A stretch of 50,841 nt of DNA from an uncultured Dorea sp. (GCA_947388185.1 CANDQP010000007.1:1-50841), one strand, 5' to 3'; counted from the stretch's first letter, positions 1-6,672 are shown. Translations and numbers: made by a program. Notes: generated by a model from the sequence alone, not told the origin.

Positions 1-30
1 CGGATTGGGGACTTTCACCCGTTAGAACGT

Positions 31-79
31 GTGCCCACCGGGCACACCAAAAAATGTGGGAAGTTATACAACTTCCCAC
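31..79. repeat. Two adjacent perfect hairpins
   Basis: Two inverted repeats lie side by side. The first pairs GTGCCC (31-36) with GGGCAC (40-45) around a 3-base loop. The second pairs GTGGGAAGTT (56-65) with AACTTCCCAC (70-79) around ATAC. The second is a perfect 10-bp stem, but no clear T-run follows on either strand, so terminator function is uncertain. They may belong to the end of a mobile element lying outside the window to the left. Confidence 0.6.
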
Positions 80-82
80 TCG

Positions 83-185
83 TTAATGTTCATCTCTTTA
101 CGGATTGATTACCGAAGGTTAATGGAGACCTTCTTTAATGTTCATCTCTTTATGGATTGACTACCAAAGGTTAATGGAGACCTTC
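83..185. repeat. Two-copy tandem repeat, period 52 bp
   Basis: Copy 1 (83-133) and copy 2 (135-185) are each 51 bp and differ at only three positions. Each copy begins TTAATGTTCATCTCTTTA and ends GGTTAATGGAGACCTTC. With only two copies and no spacer variation this is a local duplication and not a CRISPR array. No reading frame runs through it. From about 186 to 270 I see nothing further. Confidence 0.8.
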
Positions 186-270
186 ACTTTAAATTCAACT
201 GAACTTCTTACTTATATTATATTCATTTTCTGCTAAATATCTACTGGCATTTTCTACAAAAATCAGATAA

Positions 271-300
271 AATCCCCAAAACGCATAAGTTCTGGGGATT
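271..300 (-). terminator. Rho-independent terminator-like hairpin
   Basis: Arms 271-282 and 289-300 pair over 12 bp with one mismatch (AATCCCCA on the left, TGGGGATT on the right). Read on the minus strand the stem is followed by ATTTTATCTGATTTTT, a T-rich tail, so it would end minus-strand transcription such as that of the small ORF at 513-683. The stretch from 300 to 512 holds a direct duplication of TGTTTATTACC near 378-400 and otherwise nothing I can assign. Confidence 0.55.
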
Positions 301-512
301 GAAATACATATTTGATATTCCGTTTGCCTATCTCTTACATAGTTTCAAACCCTTATTTTCCGGCATTTTCAAGGCATTTGTTTATTACCTGTTTATTACC
401 GGAAAAGTCTCATATGCTCCGCTATTGTTTTATTATACATCGGAATCATGATTTTTGTAATACTTTTTCCGGAAACTGAACGTGTTCAGACAGTCCGGAG
501 AGATAGAGATCG

Positions 513-683
513 TCAATCGTCCTCACCATCTTCATTATCAGTCAAGCCACCGACGACCACTCCGTTTTCATCCCATACGGTGAGAACCTCGTCTTTTGCT
601 GCTGCCAGTACATTTTTTAATGTCTTGTATTCTTTGCACTCCTCTTTCTTGAACTCCGTTCCCTTGCCTAAATAGTATAACAT
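513..683 (-). CDS. Small acidic hypothetical protein, 56 aa
   Basis: A 56-codon frame starts at an ATG (683-681) preceded by a strong GTAAGGAGGACG ribosome binding site at good spacing, and ends with TGA at 513-515. The product begins MLYYLGKGTEFKKEECKEYK, continues with a TLKNVLAAAKDEVLTVWDEN segment and ends in an acidic tail (DNEDGEDD). It has no membrane segment or known catalytic motif. I recognise no characterised family; proteins of this size and style occur as accessory genes of Gram-positive conjugative elements, which fits the recombinase remnant next to it. The ribosome binding site and well-behaved codon use argue that it is a real gene. Confidence 0.6.
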   Translation of the reverse strand: MLYYLGKGTEFKKEECKEYKTLKNVLAAAKDEVLTVWDENGVVVGGLTDNEDGEDD

Positions 684-722
684 GATTTCGTCCTCCTTAC
701 TTTTTCAGATATTTACATCCTC

Positions 723-1171
723 ATGTTGATATATTCCGGATGCCGTATCTCGGAACTGCTCGACCTAAAGAAAGAACATGTCAACCTTGAGGAACGCTAT
801 TTCAATATCGTCTAGGCAAAAACCGCAGCCGGAATCCGTGTTGTTCCGATTGCTGACAAGGTTCTCCTATTTTTTGAATACTGATATGAACATAGCAAAT
901 GTGAATATCTCCTCTGCACCCCGGACGGCGGACATTTCATATACCGTAATTATTATGATTCGTACTGGTCTTCTTTGGTTGAGGTTCTAAACATCGACCA
1001 CACGCCACACTTCACCCGGCACACCTGCATTTCAATGCTGACCGTCGCAGGTGTCGATGATAAGATAAGGTCATCAAAAAAATTGTCGGTCATAAAGGAC
1101 AGAGTGCGACGGAGGTTGTATATACCCACTTTGAAATTGAGGAACTAATCGACGCAATCAACAAGATATGA
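723..1171 (+). pseudogene. Decayed tyrosine recombinase (integrase), C-terminal catalytic part
   Basis: Reading from 723 gives LIYSGCRISELLDLKKEHV, the first catalytic arginine box of phage-type integrases. It is followed by an in-frame TAG (813-815), then TAAGIRVVPIADKVL, then TGA (882-884) where tryptophan would be expected (FFEY-stop-YEHS). Further on, TPHFTRHTCISMLTVAGVDD carries the HxxR box. A frameshift near 1070 moves the end (KKIVGHKGQSATEVVYTHFE, with the GH and catalytic Tyr) into another frame, closing with TGA at 1169-1171. The N-terminal arm-binding half is absent upstream of about 720. The damage (two stops, a frameshift, 5' truncation) shows a dead gene of a former integrative element. 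Confidence 0.88.
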
Positions 1172-1200
1172 CAACAGGCAGGTTCAAGCCTGCCTGTTGT
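1171..1200. terminator. Perfect 12-bp hairpin after the integrase remnant
   Basis: ACAACAGGCAGG (1171-1182) pairs perfectly with CCTGCCTGTTGT (1189-1200) around a 6-base loop, starting at the stop codon of the dead integrase. No long T-run follows, so it may be a weak terminator or a structural end. Confidence 0.55.
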
Positions 1201-1254
1201 ATGTTCTCACATTATCTCATATCGCCTCACACTATCCCACAAACGATTTTACCC

Positions 1255-1283
1255 TTGAACTCTCTGCCCTCTTATGGTATATT
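1255..1283 (+). promoter_or_regulatory. Sigma-A promoter with extended -10 for the antisense RNA
   Basis: TTGAAC (1255-1260) is separated by exactly 17 bp from TATATT (1278-1283), with TGG directly before the -10 element (extended -10). Transcription would start near 1290 and run toward the convergent toxin gene. No open frame with a ribosome binding site lies downstream, so the product is likely a short RNA. Confidence 0.6.
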
Positions 1284-1289
1284 ATAAAT

Positions 1290-1385
1290 ACAAAAAGACA
1301 ACCGCCCACAAGGTGGGTTGACCAAATGAATAAAGATAGAAAAATCCACCCTTGCACTCGATCAAAGTTTTGGGGTGGTTTTTCT
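1290..1385 (+). ncRNA. Putative antisense RNA antitoxin of a type I system
   Basis: A predicted transcript of about 95 nt runs from the 1255-1283 promoter. It has a 5' hairpin CCCAC-AAG-GTGGG (1305-1317) and a 3' hairpin CCACCC (1346-1351) with GGGTGG (1373-1378), followed by TTTTT, a good terminator. The 3' hairpin is shared with the convergent toxin mRNA, which would be complementary to it over roughly 1340-1390. This is the arrangement of txpA/ratA-like type I systems, where two convergent transcripts overlap at their 3' ends. The RNA itself is inferred from promoter, terminator and position; no expression evidence is available. Confidence 0.5.
1341..1383. terminator. Bidirectional terminator shared by toxin mRNA and antisense RNA
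   Basis: The stem CCACCC (1346-1351) / GGGTGG (1373-1378) is flanked by an A-run on the left and a T-run on the right (GGGTGGTTTTT), giving T-tails on both strands. It lies 11 bp past the stop codon of the small toxin ORF and at the end of the predicted antisense RNA. Confidence 0.6.
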
Positions 1386-1393
1386 ATGTAGAC

Positions 1394-1483
1394 CTACTTA
1401 CAAAACGTAAAAACGAATGTAAGCAATGCCAAAAGGAACAGACCAAAGGTCATAATGTCCTTAAAATCAAAATGATTTTTCAT
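1394..1483 (-). CDS. Putative type I toxin, 29-aa membrane peptide (holin-like)
   Basis: The frame starts at ATG 1483-1481 behind GGGGGTGATGCCT, a strong ribosome binding site, and stops with TAG at 1394-1396. The peptide reads MKNHFDFKDIMTFGLFLLAL then LTFVFTFCK: a short charged head, one hydrophobic helix (about residues 11-27) and a basic end. Length, single helix and the MTFGLFLLALLTF pattern resemble small toxic membrane peptides of Firmicute type I systems (TxpA/BsrE/putative holin-like toxin). An independent promoter lies upstream (1549-1577), and a convergent promoter with a shared terminator lies beyond its 3' end. The family assignment is by pattern and gene context; toxicity is inferred. 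Confidence 0.6.
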   Translation of the reverse strand: MKNHFDFKDIMTFGLFLLALLTFVFTFCK

Positions 1484-1548
1484 AGGCATCACCCCCATTC
1501 TATAAAAATGAGAGGTCAGCCCACCCTGCAACACGGTTGTCATGTCGT

Positions 1549-1577
1549 ATTTTATCATATTTTCTTATGTTCTACAA
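1549..1577 (-). promoter_or_regulatory. Sigma-A promoter for the small toxin
   Basis: On the minus strand TTGTAG (1577-1572) is followed after 17 bp by TAAAAT (1554-1549). Transcription would start near 1542, giving a 5' untranslated region of about 60 nt before the toxin ATG. Confidence 0.5.
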
Positions 1578-1581
1578 TCTT

Positions 1582-1989
1582 TTATTTTTTATGTGTCTTT
1601 CCAATTACCCGCCGAACCTCGGAAGTCTTTTCACAATGGATGCTCCTGCTGCCAGTCACATCATTTATGAATCCATCCTTGAGATATATGAAATATCCCT
1701 CCTCCTTTGAATAGGACATATCCTCAATCATATCATAATATTTTTTCGGAACTTGCCACTTTTCCAACATGCGACGCTGCTCCTTATTGAATCCCTGCTT
1801 TTTCTTCCCGAACTTACTTTCCCCGGATGCAAGGTCATCACATATCAGTGCATAGAGATATTCGTTGACCGACATCCCGATTGCGGATGCTGCTGCCCGT
1901 ATTCTTTCTTTTTCCCCTATTGGTATTTTGAAATTTATCCGGTCGTAATGCTCTTTTGCGTGTCGGTTTTTATACTCCGTCCGGTTCAC
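1582..1989 (-). CDS. Ribbon-helix-helix (Arc/MetJ-type) DNA-binding protein
   Basis: The protein starts at GTG (1989-1987), directly behind AGAGGTGGTATCA; an in-frame ATG at 2046 lacks a ribosome binding site. About 135 residues begin VNRTEYKNRHAKEHYDRINF and continue KIPIGEKERIRAAASAIG, then MSVNEYLYALICDDL. The beta strand (YDRINFKIP) plus two helices ending in SVNEYLYALI is the ribbon-helix-helix signature of Arc-type repressors and element-borne antitoxins. The C-terminal half (KKYYDMIEDMSYSKEEGYFI, ending in SRSIHCEKTSEVRR) is unassigned. No partner toxin of the type II kind lies next to it; the neighbours are the type I toxin locus and iteron-like repeats, so it may regulate itself or a lost replication or mobilisation module. 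Confidence 0.75.
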   Translation of the reverse strand: MNRTEYKNRHAKEHYDRINFKIPIGEKERIRAAASAIGMSVNEYLYALICDDLASGESKFGKKKQGFNKEQRRMLEKWQVPKKYYDMIEDMSYSKEEGYFIYLKDGFINDVTGSRSIHCEKTSEVRRVIGKTHKK

Positions 1990-2027
1990 TGATACCACCT
2001 CTTTTCCTGTTTTTTGCATCATAACAT

Positions 2028-2043
2028 TGTCGTGCGCACGACA
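2028..2043. promoter_or_regulatory. 16-bp perfect palindrome, likely operator
   Basis: TGTCGTGCGCACGACA is fully self-complementary and lies about 40 bp upstream of the GTG start of the ribbon-helix-helix gene. Proteins of that type usually bind such palindromes in their own promoter; autoregulation is inferred. Confidence 0.5.
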
Positions 2044-2068
2044 CAAGGAAAAGATTTTCTTATTTGTC

Positions 2069-2101
2069 AGTTACGTGTTAGTTACGTGTTAGTTACCGTG
2101 A
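2069..2101. repeat. Three tandem 11-bp iteron-like repeats
   Basis: AGTTACGTGTT occurs at 2069-2079 and 2080-2090, and a third, degenerate copy (AGTTACCGTGA) follows at 2091-2101. Tandem 11-bp units next to a ribbon-helix-helix gene resemble operator iterons or a replication/transfer control site of a mobile element. Confidence 0.55.
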
Positions 2102-2145
2102 AAATTTTGTGTGATTTTGTACTGTTTCATAGGAAATTCAGAGTA

Positions 2146-2178
2146 TAAGAAAACCCCGGAAACACGCTGTTTCCGGGG
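2146..2178 (-). terminator. Terminator of rplM-rpsI
   Basis: A perfect 11-bp stem pairs CCCCGGAAACA (2154-2164) with TGTTTCCGGGG (2168-2178). On the minus strand it is followed by TTTTCTTATAC. It lies 30 bp past the rpsI stop codon. Confidence 0.9.
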
Positions 2179-2208
2179 AATGTCTCTCTTTTGCAATATT
2201 CGATTGAA

Positions 2209-2601
2209 TTATCTCTTACTGAACTGCGGAGCGCGACGAGCCGCCTTGAGGCCGTACTTCTTACGCTCTTTCATACGTGGATCACGTGTCAGGAAACCTG
2301 CTTTCTTAAGTACAGGCCTATACTCCTCGTCTGCCTGAAGAAGCGCTCTTGCGATACCATGACGAATCGCTCCTGCCTGTCCTGTGTATCCGCCGCCTTT
2401 TACATTGACGATCACATCGAACTTGCCTTCTGTCTCAGTCGCCACCAACGGCTGACGAACAACAACCTTCAATGTCTCCAGAACGAGATACTCATCGATA
2501 TCTCTTTTATTTATAGTAACTTTACCTGTTCCTGGTACTAAATATACTCTGGCGATTGATTTTTTTCTTCTTCCTGTTCCGTAGAATCTTGCATTAGCCA
2601 T
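2209..2601 (-). CDS. rpsI: 30S ribosomal protein S9
   Basis: The 130-residue product is full length for bacterial S9 (uS9) of the small ribosomal subunit. It has the expected start [18 protein letters not shown], the central [19 protein letters not shown] signature, and the basic C-terminal tail ending APQFSKR that reaches the P-site tRNA. A GAAAGGAGGATATTAAG ribosome binding site precedes the ATG. It follows rplM by 25 bp on the same strand, the standard rplM-rpsI pair, and ends in a strong terminator. The 3' end of rpsI is a known integration target of some Gram-positive elements, of interest because integrase debris lies just downstream. Confidence 0.98.
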   Translation of the reverse strand: MANARFYGTGRRKKSIARVYLVPGTGKVTINKRDIDEYLVLETLKVVVRQPLVATETEGKFDVIVNVKGGGYTGQAGAIRHGIARALLQADEEYRPVLKKAGFLTRDPRMKERKKYGLKAARRAPQFSKR

Positions 2602-2626
2602 CTTAATATCCTCCTTTCAGACTTTC

Positions 2627-3055
2627 CTAAAACTTCAGTTCAACTGGCTTCTGAGCCTGCTGCTGATGCTCTGGTCCAGCATATACGTGCAATTTCTTGA
2701 TCATGGATCTTCCCAAAGGTCCCTTCGGAAGCATACCCTTGACAGCAAGTTCAATTACCTTCTCAGACTTCTTGTCCATCATCTCTGCCAGTGTGGTCTC
2801 TTTCATACCGCCTACATAGTCTGAATGATGATAATAAATCTTCTGCTCCATCTTCTTGCCTGTGACTTTCACCTTCTCGGCATTCACAATAATCACATAA
2901 TCACCGGTATCAACATGCGGTGTGAATTCCGGCTTATTCTTACCTCTTAAGATCTTAGCTACTTCTGATGTCAAACGGCCTAATGTACATCCCGCAGCAT
3001 CAACTACATACCACTTTCTCTCAATCTTATCTGGATTCGCCATATAAGTTTTCAT
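2627..3055 (-). CDS. rplM: 50S ribosomal protein L13
   Basis: The 142-residue product is full length for L13 (uL13), an early-assembly protein of the large subunit. Visible family blocks are [54 protein letters not shown] and [20 protein letters not shown]. The ATG follows GGAGGTAAACCG. It is the first gene of a two-gene unit with rpsI, driven by the consensus promoter at 3209-3237. A structured leader upstream suggests feedback control by L13. Confidence 0.98.
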   Translation of the reverse strand: MKTYMANPDKIERKWYVVDAAGCTLGRLTSEVAKILRGKNKPEFTPHVDTGDYVIIVNAEKVKVTGKKMEQKIYYHHSDYVGGMKETTLAEMMDKKSEKVIELAVKGMLPKGPLGRSMIKKLHVYAGPEHQQQAQKPVELKF

Positions 3056-3202
3056 CGGTTTACCTCCTGCAATGAGTCATTAACATATTCATGATAATTA
3101 TATACGGAACTCCTGATACTTACAGGCCCTCCGTATAGGGTTGTATTGAAAACAACAAGGCTCCGGGGCTTTGGTTCCTTATTGTTTCTCTTTTTGTCAT
3201 AC
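3056..3202 (-). promoter_or_regulatory. Probable L13 autoregulatory mRNA leader
   Basis: The roughly 145-nt 5' leader of rplM contains nested stems: TATACGGA (3101-3108) with TCCGTATA (3130-3137), and inside it CCTG (3113-3116) with CAGG (3123-3126). A GC-rich segment CCCCGGAGCC follows the transcript start. Firmicute rplM genes often carry an L13 leader bound by L13 itself; position and double-stem shape fit, but I did not match it to the full published consensus. Confidence 0.55.
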
Positions 3203-3208
3203 TGTTAA

Positions 3209-3237
3209 ATTATATTATACGCATCCGTGTGTGTCAA
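3209..3237 (-). promoter_or_regulatory. Perfect-consensus promoter of rplM-rpsI
   Basis: On the minus strand TTGACA (3237-3232) and TATAAT (3214-3209) are separated by exactly 17 bp. The transcript would start near 3202. The left end of the MITE-like element lies about 11 bp upstream of the -35 box. Confidence 0.85.
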
Positions 3238-3248
3238 CCATTTTCTTC

Positions 3249-3459
3249 TACTTTTTGTTACTATTCACAGCCACTTCACACACATGCGCAAAAACAGCCG
3301 GCAAAGCCGTCTGCCGATGCTGCGCATCTTGATTTTTTGCTTATGCGGGTGAAGTGACTGATTCCAGTCATATAAAAATCATCAAACAGCTTCTTACAAG
3401 CTGTGCTTGACGAATCTGTCTGATGATTTTTATATGACTGTGAATAGTAACTACTTTTT
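3249..3459. mobile_element. MITE-like palindromic element with 8-bp target duplication
   Basis: The 195-bp core (3257-3451) is bounded by a perfect 14-bp terminal inverted repeat: GTTACTATTCACAG at 3257-3270 and CTGTGAATAGTAAC at 3438-3451. The flanks repeat TACTTTTT directly at 3249-3256 and 3452-3459, a plausible 8-bp target duplication. Inside are CACTTCAC (3272-3279) with GTGAAGTG (3349-3356), and a perfect 20-bp inverted repeat (3365-3384 with 3421-3440) that encloses CAGCTT/AAGCTG. No reading frame is present, so it would depend on a transposase elsewhere. It lies between the rplM promoter and the 3' end of the GNAT gene. Confidence 0.75.
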
Positions 3460-3470
3460 CACCACATTTT

Positions 3471-3914
3471 TCAGAAATAATATACCATGACCTCCGACTC
3501 GCATCCATTGTGATATTGCGGACATTCTCCGCATTTGCTCACAAACGGGGCTTCCTCCCTTGGCACCACCTGAAACCGGAACTTCTTATAGAATTCCGGC
3601 ACCTTCGCCGTAAGCCAGATCCGTTCCGCTCCAAGCCGTCCGGCTTCCGCCGTCACCGCTTCCACAAGCTTCCGGCCATATCCCATTCCCCGGAACTCCT
3701 CCTCCACGGCAACACAGCGAAGGATATATTCATTCGCATCACAACATAAGCCGGATGCCCCGATCCTCTTATTCTCCTGTACATCTACCAGTTCAAAACA
3801 AGTGATCAATCCTTCCGGCCTTGGATCTTCCGGGCTGATCTCAAGCCCGGACCGAACGAACAGATCTACCATTGACTCATAATCCATCGTTTTTCTCAGC
3901 AAATATCTTTCCAT
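3471..3914 (-). CDS. GNAT family N-acetyltransferase
   Basis: The 147-residue protein has a GNAT fold. The strand RCVAVEEEFRGMGYGRKLVE contains the acetyl-CoA pyrophosphate-binding motif (R/Q-x-x-G-x-G/A, here RGMGYG at about residues 75-80), followed by the helix VEAVTAEAGRLGAERIWLTA and the C-terminal FYKKFRFQVV segment typical of the last strands. Start context is GAGGTATAGGATTT before ATG. A cysteine-rich end (SKCGECPQYHNGCES) is noteworthy and resembles amino-acid-type N-acetyltransferases, but the substrate cannot be told. It is a single gene; the MITE lies 12 bp past its stop codon and may have replaced its terminator. Confidence 0.85.
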   Translation of the reverse strand: MERYLLRKTMDYESMVDLFVRSGLEISPEDPRPEGLITCFELVDVQENKRIGASGLCCDANEYILRCVAVEEEFRGMGYGRKLVEAVTAEAGRLGAERIWLTAKVPEFYKKFRFQVVPREEAPFVSKCGECPQYHNGCESEVMVYYF

Positions 3915-3972
3915 AAATCCTATACCTCATTCACAATATGTCTCATTGACTATAGCATATTATCGCTGTTTT

Positions 3973-3981
3973 TGCTATAAT
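3973..3981 (+). promoter_or_regulatory. Extended -10 promoter for the GH13 gene
   Basis: TGCTATAAT (3973-3981) is an extended -10 element without a clear -35 box at 17 bp. The leader that follows holds small hairpins GTGCA/TGCAC (3991-4005) and CCAGAG/CTCTGG (4033-4047). Confidence 0.45.
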
Positions 3982-4079
3982 AATTCCAAAGTGCACTCAC
4001 TGCACAACTTCAATCAAGTTCGCCGCACTGTTCCAGAGCCGCTCTGGGGACGGCCCGGCGTGGAAAGAGAGGTATTATC

Positions 4080-5390
4080 ATGTGGGCTTACAATGGAGTA
4101 TTTTACCAAATATATCCGATCGGATTCTGCGGGGCGCCCGTACACAACGACGGTGAATGCGTCCCAAGAATCCGCAAATTATTAGACTGGTCAGAATATC
4201 TGGGGAATCTTGGTATCGATTCCATCCTGCTCAATCCGATCTTCGAATCGGACAACCACGGCTATGACACGCGGGATTTCAAGCAGATCGACTGCCGTCT
4301 CGGCACCAACGAAGACTTTGCCGACGTCTGTAAGAGTCTCCACAAGCACGGTGTGAAGATCGTGCTGGACGGTGTATTCAACCATGTGGGACGCGGATTC
4401 TGGGCGTTTAAGGATGTACAGGAGAAAAAGTATGACTCCCCTTACAAAGACTGGTTCCATATCAACTTCGACGGCAACAACAGCTACAACGACGGCTTCT
4501 GGTACGAAGGCTGGGAGGGACATTTTGAACTGGTCAAGCTGAACCTTCATAATCCCGCTGTCACCGATTACCTTCTGGAATGTGTGAAATTCTGGGTAGA
4601 TACATTTGACATTGACGGACTGCGTCTGGATGTCGCCTACAGTCTTGACCATCATTTCATGAAGAGACTGCGTTCCTATGTACAGGAGTTAAAGAGTGAT
4701 TTCGTATTGATCGGCGAGGTCCTGTTCGGGGATTATAATCTGATCGTCAATGATGAGATGCTGCATAGCTGCACTAACTACGAATGCTACAAGGGCATCT
4801 ATTCCAGCTTTAATTCTATGAATCTTTTTGAGATCGCCCACTCCCTGCATCGTCAGTTTGGCGCGGACCAGTGGTGCATTTACCGGGGCAAGCATCTGAT
4901 GACCTTCGTCGATAACCATGACGTTACCAGGCTTGCAAGTATCCTGACCAATAAGAAGCACATCCCGCTGGCATATGGTCTCTTGCTTGGTATGCCCGGT
5001 ATCCCGTGCTTGTATTATGGAAGCGAATGGGGTGAGACCGGTGAGAAGGCGCCGGACAACGACTACGCCTTAAGACCGTGCTTCGAGGAACCCAAGCCGA
5101 ACGATCTGACCGACTATATCCGGCTTCTGATCACCGTCCGTCAGAAGAGCGACGCCATCTGCAACGGTTCATACAGGAATGTGGTGATCCAGAACCATCA
5201 GTTGGTATTTGAACGCCGCTCTAACGATGAATGCGTCATGATCGCGATCAACGCGTCAGATTCTCCTTACACGGCGCGCCATCAGGATCTTAACGGCAAT
5301 GCGCTGGATCTGCTGACCGAAGAGAAAGTAACCATGAACGGAAGTCTGGAACTGCCTGCCTACAGCGTACAATACTTAAAAGTAATGTAA
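4080..5390 (+). CDS. GH13 alpha-amylase family glycosidase, intracellular
   Basis: The 436-residue protein has no signal peptide and carries the four GH13 regions: DGVFNHVG (97-104), DGLRLDVA with nucleophile D184, IGEVLFG with acid/base E213, and FVDNHDVTR with transition-state Asp 278. The barrel begins MWAYNGVFYQIYPIGFCGAP. A C-terminal beta domain ends at PAYSVQYLKVM. Its size and cytoplasmic nature suggest a maltodextrin-acting enzyme of the neopullulanase/cyclomaltodextrinase or alpha-glucosidase type, but the N-terminal domain of classical cyclomaltodextrinases is missing. The ATG follows GAAAGAGAGGTATTATC. It is a single-gene unit ended by the terminator at 5403-5446; no sugar transporter or regulator lies beside it. 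Confidence 0.9.
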   Translation: MWAYNGVFYQIYPIGFCGAPVHNDGECVPRIRKLLDWSEYLGNLGIDSILLNPIFESDNHGYDTRDFKQIDCRLGTNEDFADVCKSLHKHGVKIVLDGVFNHVGRGFWAFKDVQEKKYDSPYKDWFHINFDGNNSYNDGFWYEGWEGHFELVKLNLHNPAVTDYLLECVKFWVDTFDIDGLRLDVAYSLDHHFMKRLRSYVQELKSDFVLIGEVLFGDYNLIVNDEMLHSCTNYECYKGIYSSFNSMNLFEIAHSLHRQFGADQWCIYRGKHLMTFVDNHDVTRLASILTNKKHIPLAYGLLLGMPGIPCLYYGSEWGETGEKAPDNDYALRPCFEEPKPNDLTDYIRLLITVRQKSDAICNGSYRNVVIQNHQLVFERRSNDECVMIAINASDSPYTARHQDLNGNALDLLTEEKVTMNGSLELPAYSVQYLKVM

Positions 5391-5402
5391 CGGTTATCAA
5401 TA

Positions 5403-5446
5403 GGGCCGCCGATTGAACGATGATATCGTCATTCGGCAGCCCCTTT
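5403..5446 (+). terminator. Terminator after the GH13 gene
   Basis: GGGCCGCCGA (from 5403) pairs imperfectly with TCGGCAGCCCC (to 5442), with an inner ACGA/CGT stem around TGATAT, followed by TTTTATTATTT. It lies between the convergent GH13 and tyrS genes. Confidence 0.8.
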
Positions 5447-5448
5447 TA

Positions 5449-6672
5449 TTATTTCATGACTATTTTCTTAAAATTCTTCTTTCCCTTCTTCAGCACGATT
5501 CCTTCGCCAGACAGCTCTTCTCCCGTGAATGACGCATAGATATCCGCAACCTTCTCCCCGTCTGCCGATACGCCTCCCTGGGTAACCGCACGGCGCGCCT
5601 CGGATTTGCTTGGAACCAAACCTGCCTTCACCAGCATCGTCAGGATATCGATCTTACCGTCCGTAAGGTCCGCTGCCGTCAGTTCAACGCAAGGCATATC
5701 TGCCGCCGCCCCCTGACTGAACAGCGCCTTCGCTGCAGCGAGCGCTTTCTCCGCCTCTTCCTCGCCGTGAACCATCTTGGTCAGCTCGAATGCAAGGATC
5801 TCTTTGGCCGTGTTGAGCTGTGCCCCTTCCCAGGAATCCATCTTATCGATCTCCTCAAGCGGAAGGAATGTCAGCATACGGATACATTTCAGTACATCTG
5901 CATCTGCAACATTTCTCCAATACTGATAGAACTCGAACGGAGTCGTCTTCTCCGGATCAAGCCATACCGCGCCTTTCTGGGTCTTGCCCATCTTCTTTCC
6001 CTCAGAATTCAGAAGCAATGTGATCGTCATGGCGCTTGCATTCTTGCCAAGCTTACGGCGGATCAGCTCTGTTCCTCCTAACATGTTGCTCCACTGGTCG
6101 TCGCCGCCGAACTGTAGATTACATCCGTATTTCTGGAACAATGCGTAGAAATCATAGCTCTGCATGATCATATAGTTGAACTCCAGGAAGCTCAAGCCCT
6201 TCTCCATCCTCTGCTTGTAACATTCTGCCGTCAGCATCCGGTTCACGCTGAAATGTGAACCCACCTCGCGCAGGACTTCGATGTAATTCAGGTCCTTCAG
6301 CCAGTCCGCATTATTGACCATCAGCGCTTTCCCTTCTGAGAAATCAATAAAACGGCTCATCTGCTTCTTAAAGCAGTCACAGTTGTGCTGAATCGTCTCC
6401 TCCGTCATCATCTGACGCATGTCCGTCCTTCCTGACGGGTCGCCGATCATAGCCGTTCCGCCGCCGATCAGCGCGATCGGCTTATTCCCTGCCTCCTGGA
6501 GACGCTTCATCAGGCACAGCGCCATGAAATGCCCCACATGAAGGCTGTCCGCCGTCGGGTCGAACCCGATATAGAACGTGGCTTTTCCATTGTTGATCAG
6601 CTCCCTGATCTCCTCCTCATCCGTTACCTGCGCGATCAGGCCTCTTGCCTGCAGTTCTTCATAAATTCCCAT
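5449..6672 (-). CDS. tyrS: Tyrosyl-tRNA synthetase
   Basis: Class I synthetase charging tRNA-Tyr. I chose ATG 6672 ([16 protein letters not shown]), which follows GAAGGGAGAGATACAGATT; the longer frame to 6831 overlaps the upstream gene and has no ribosome binding site. This gives 407 residues. The HIGH-type motif is HVGH (45-48) within [13 protein letters not shown], the KMSKS-type motif is KMGKT near 232, and the C-terminal S4 RNA-binding domain contains [17 protein letters not shown]. It is the last gene of a unit T-box leader / DUF3267 / tyrS, lying 32 bp after the DUF3267 stop codon, so its expression should respond to uncharged tRNA-Tyr. Confidence 0.97.
   Translation of the reverse strand: MGIYEELQARGLIAQVTDEEEIRELINNGKATFYIGFDPTADSLHVGHFMALCLMKRLQEAGNKPIALIGGGTAMIGDPSGRTDMRQMMTEETIQHNCDCFKKQMSRFIDFSEGKALMVNNADWLKDLNYIEVLREVGSHFSVNRMLTAECYKQRMEKGLSFLEFNYMIMQSYDFYALFQKYGCNLQFGGDDQWSNMLGGTELIRRKLGKNASAMTITLLLNSEGKKMGKTQKGAVWLDPEKTTPFEFYQYWRNVADADVLKCIRMLTFLPLEEIDKMDSWEGAQLNTAKEILAFELTKMVHGEEEAEKALAAAKALFSQGAAADMPCVELTAADLTDGKIDILTMLVKAGLVPSKSEARRAVTQGGVSADGEKVADIYASFTGEELSGEGIVLKKGKKNFKKIVMK

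Noticed and set aside
1-60. End of an insertion-sequence transposase
   Set aside because: The first bases can be read as a short peptide tail reminiscent of sequences near transposases, but too little is visible to support it.
83-185. Possible CRISPR array
   Set aside because: Only two nearly identical 51-bp copies one base apart; no unique spacers, no cas genes in the window.
1197-1714. Plus-strand reading frames across the toxin locus
   Set aside because: No ribosome binding site, poor composition, and they run antisense to the toxin and regulator genes; the promoter and terminator there fit a short RNA better.
1990-2046. N-terminal extension of the ribbon-helix-helix protein
   Set aside because: The extra residues would cover the palindrome and have no binding site; GTG 1989 has a good one.
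4191-4961. Minus-strand frames inside the GH13 gene
   Set aside because: They mirror a well-supported glycosidase with all catalytic motifs and have no start signals.
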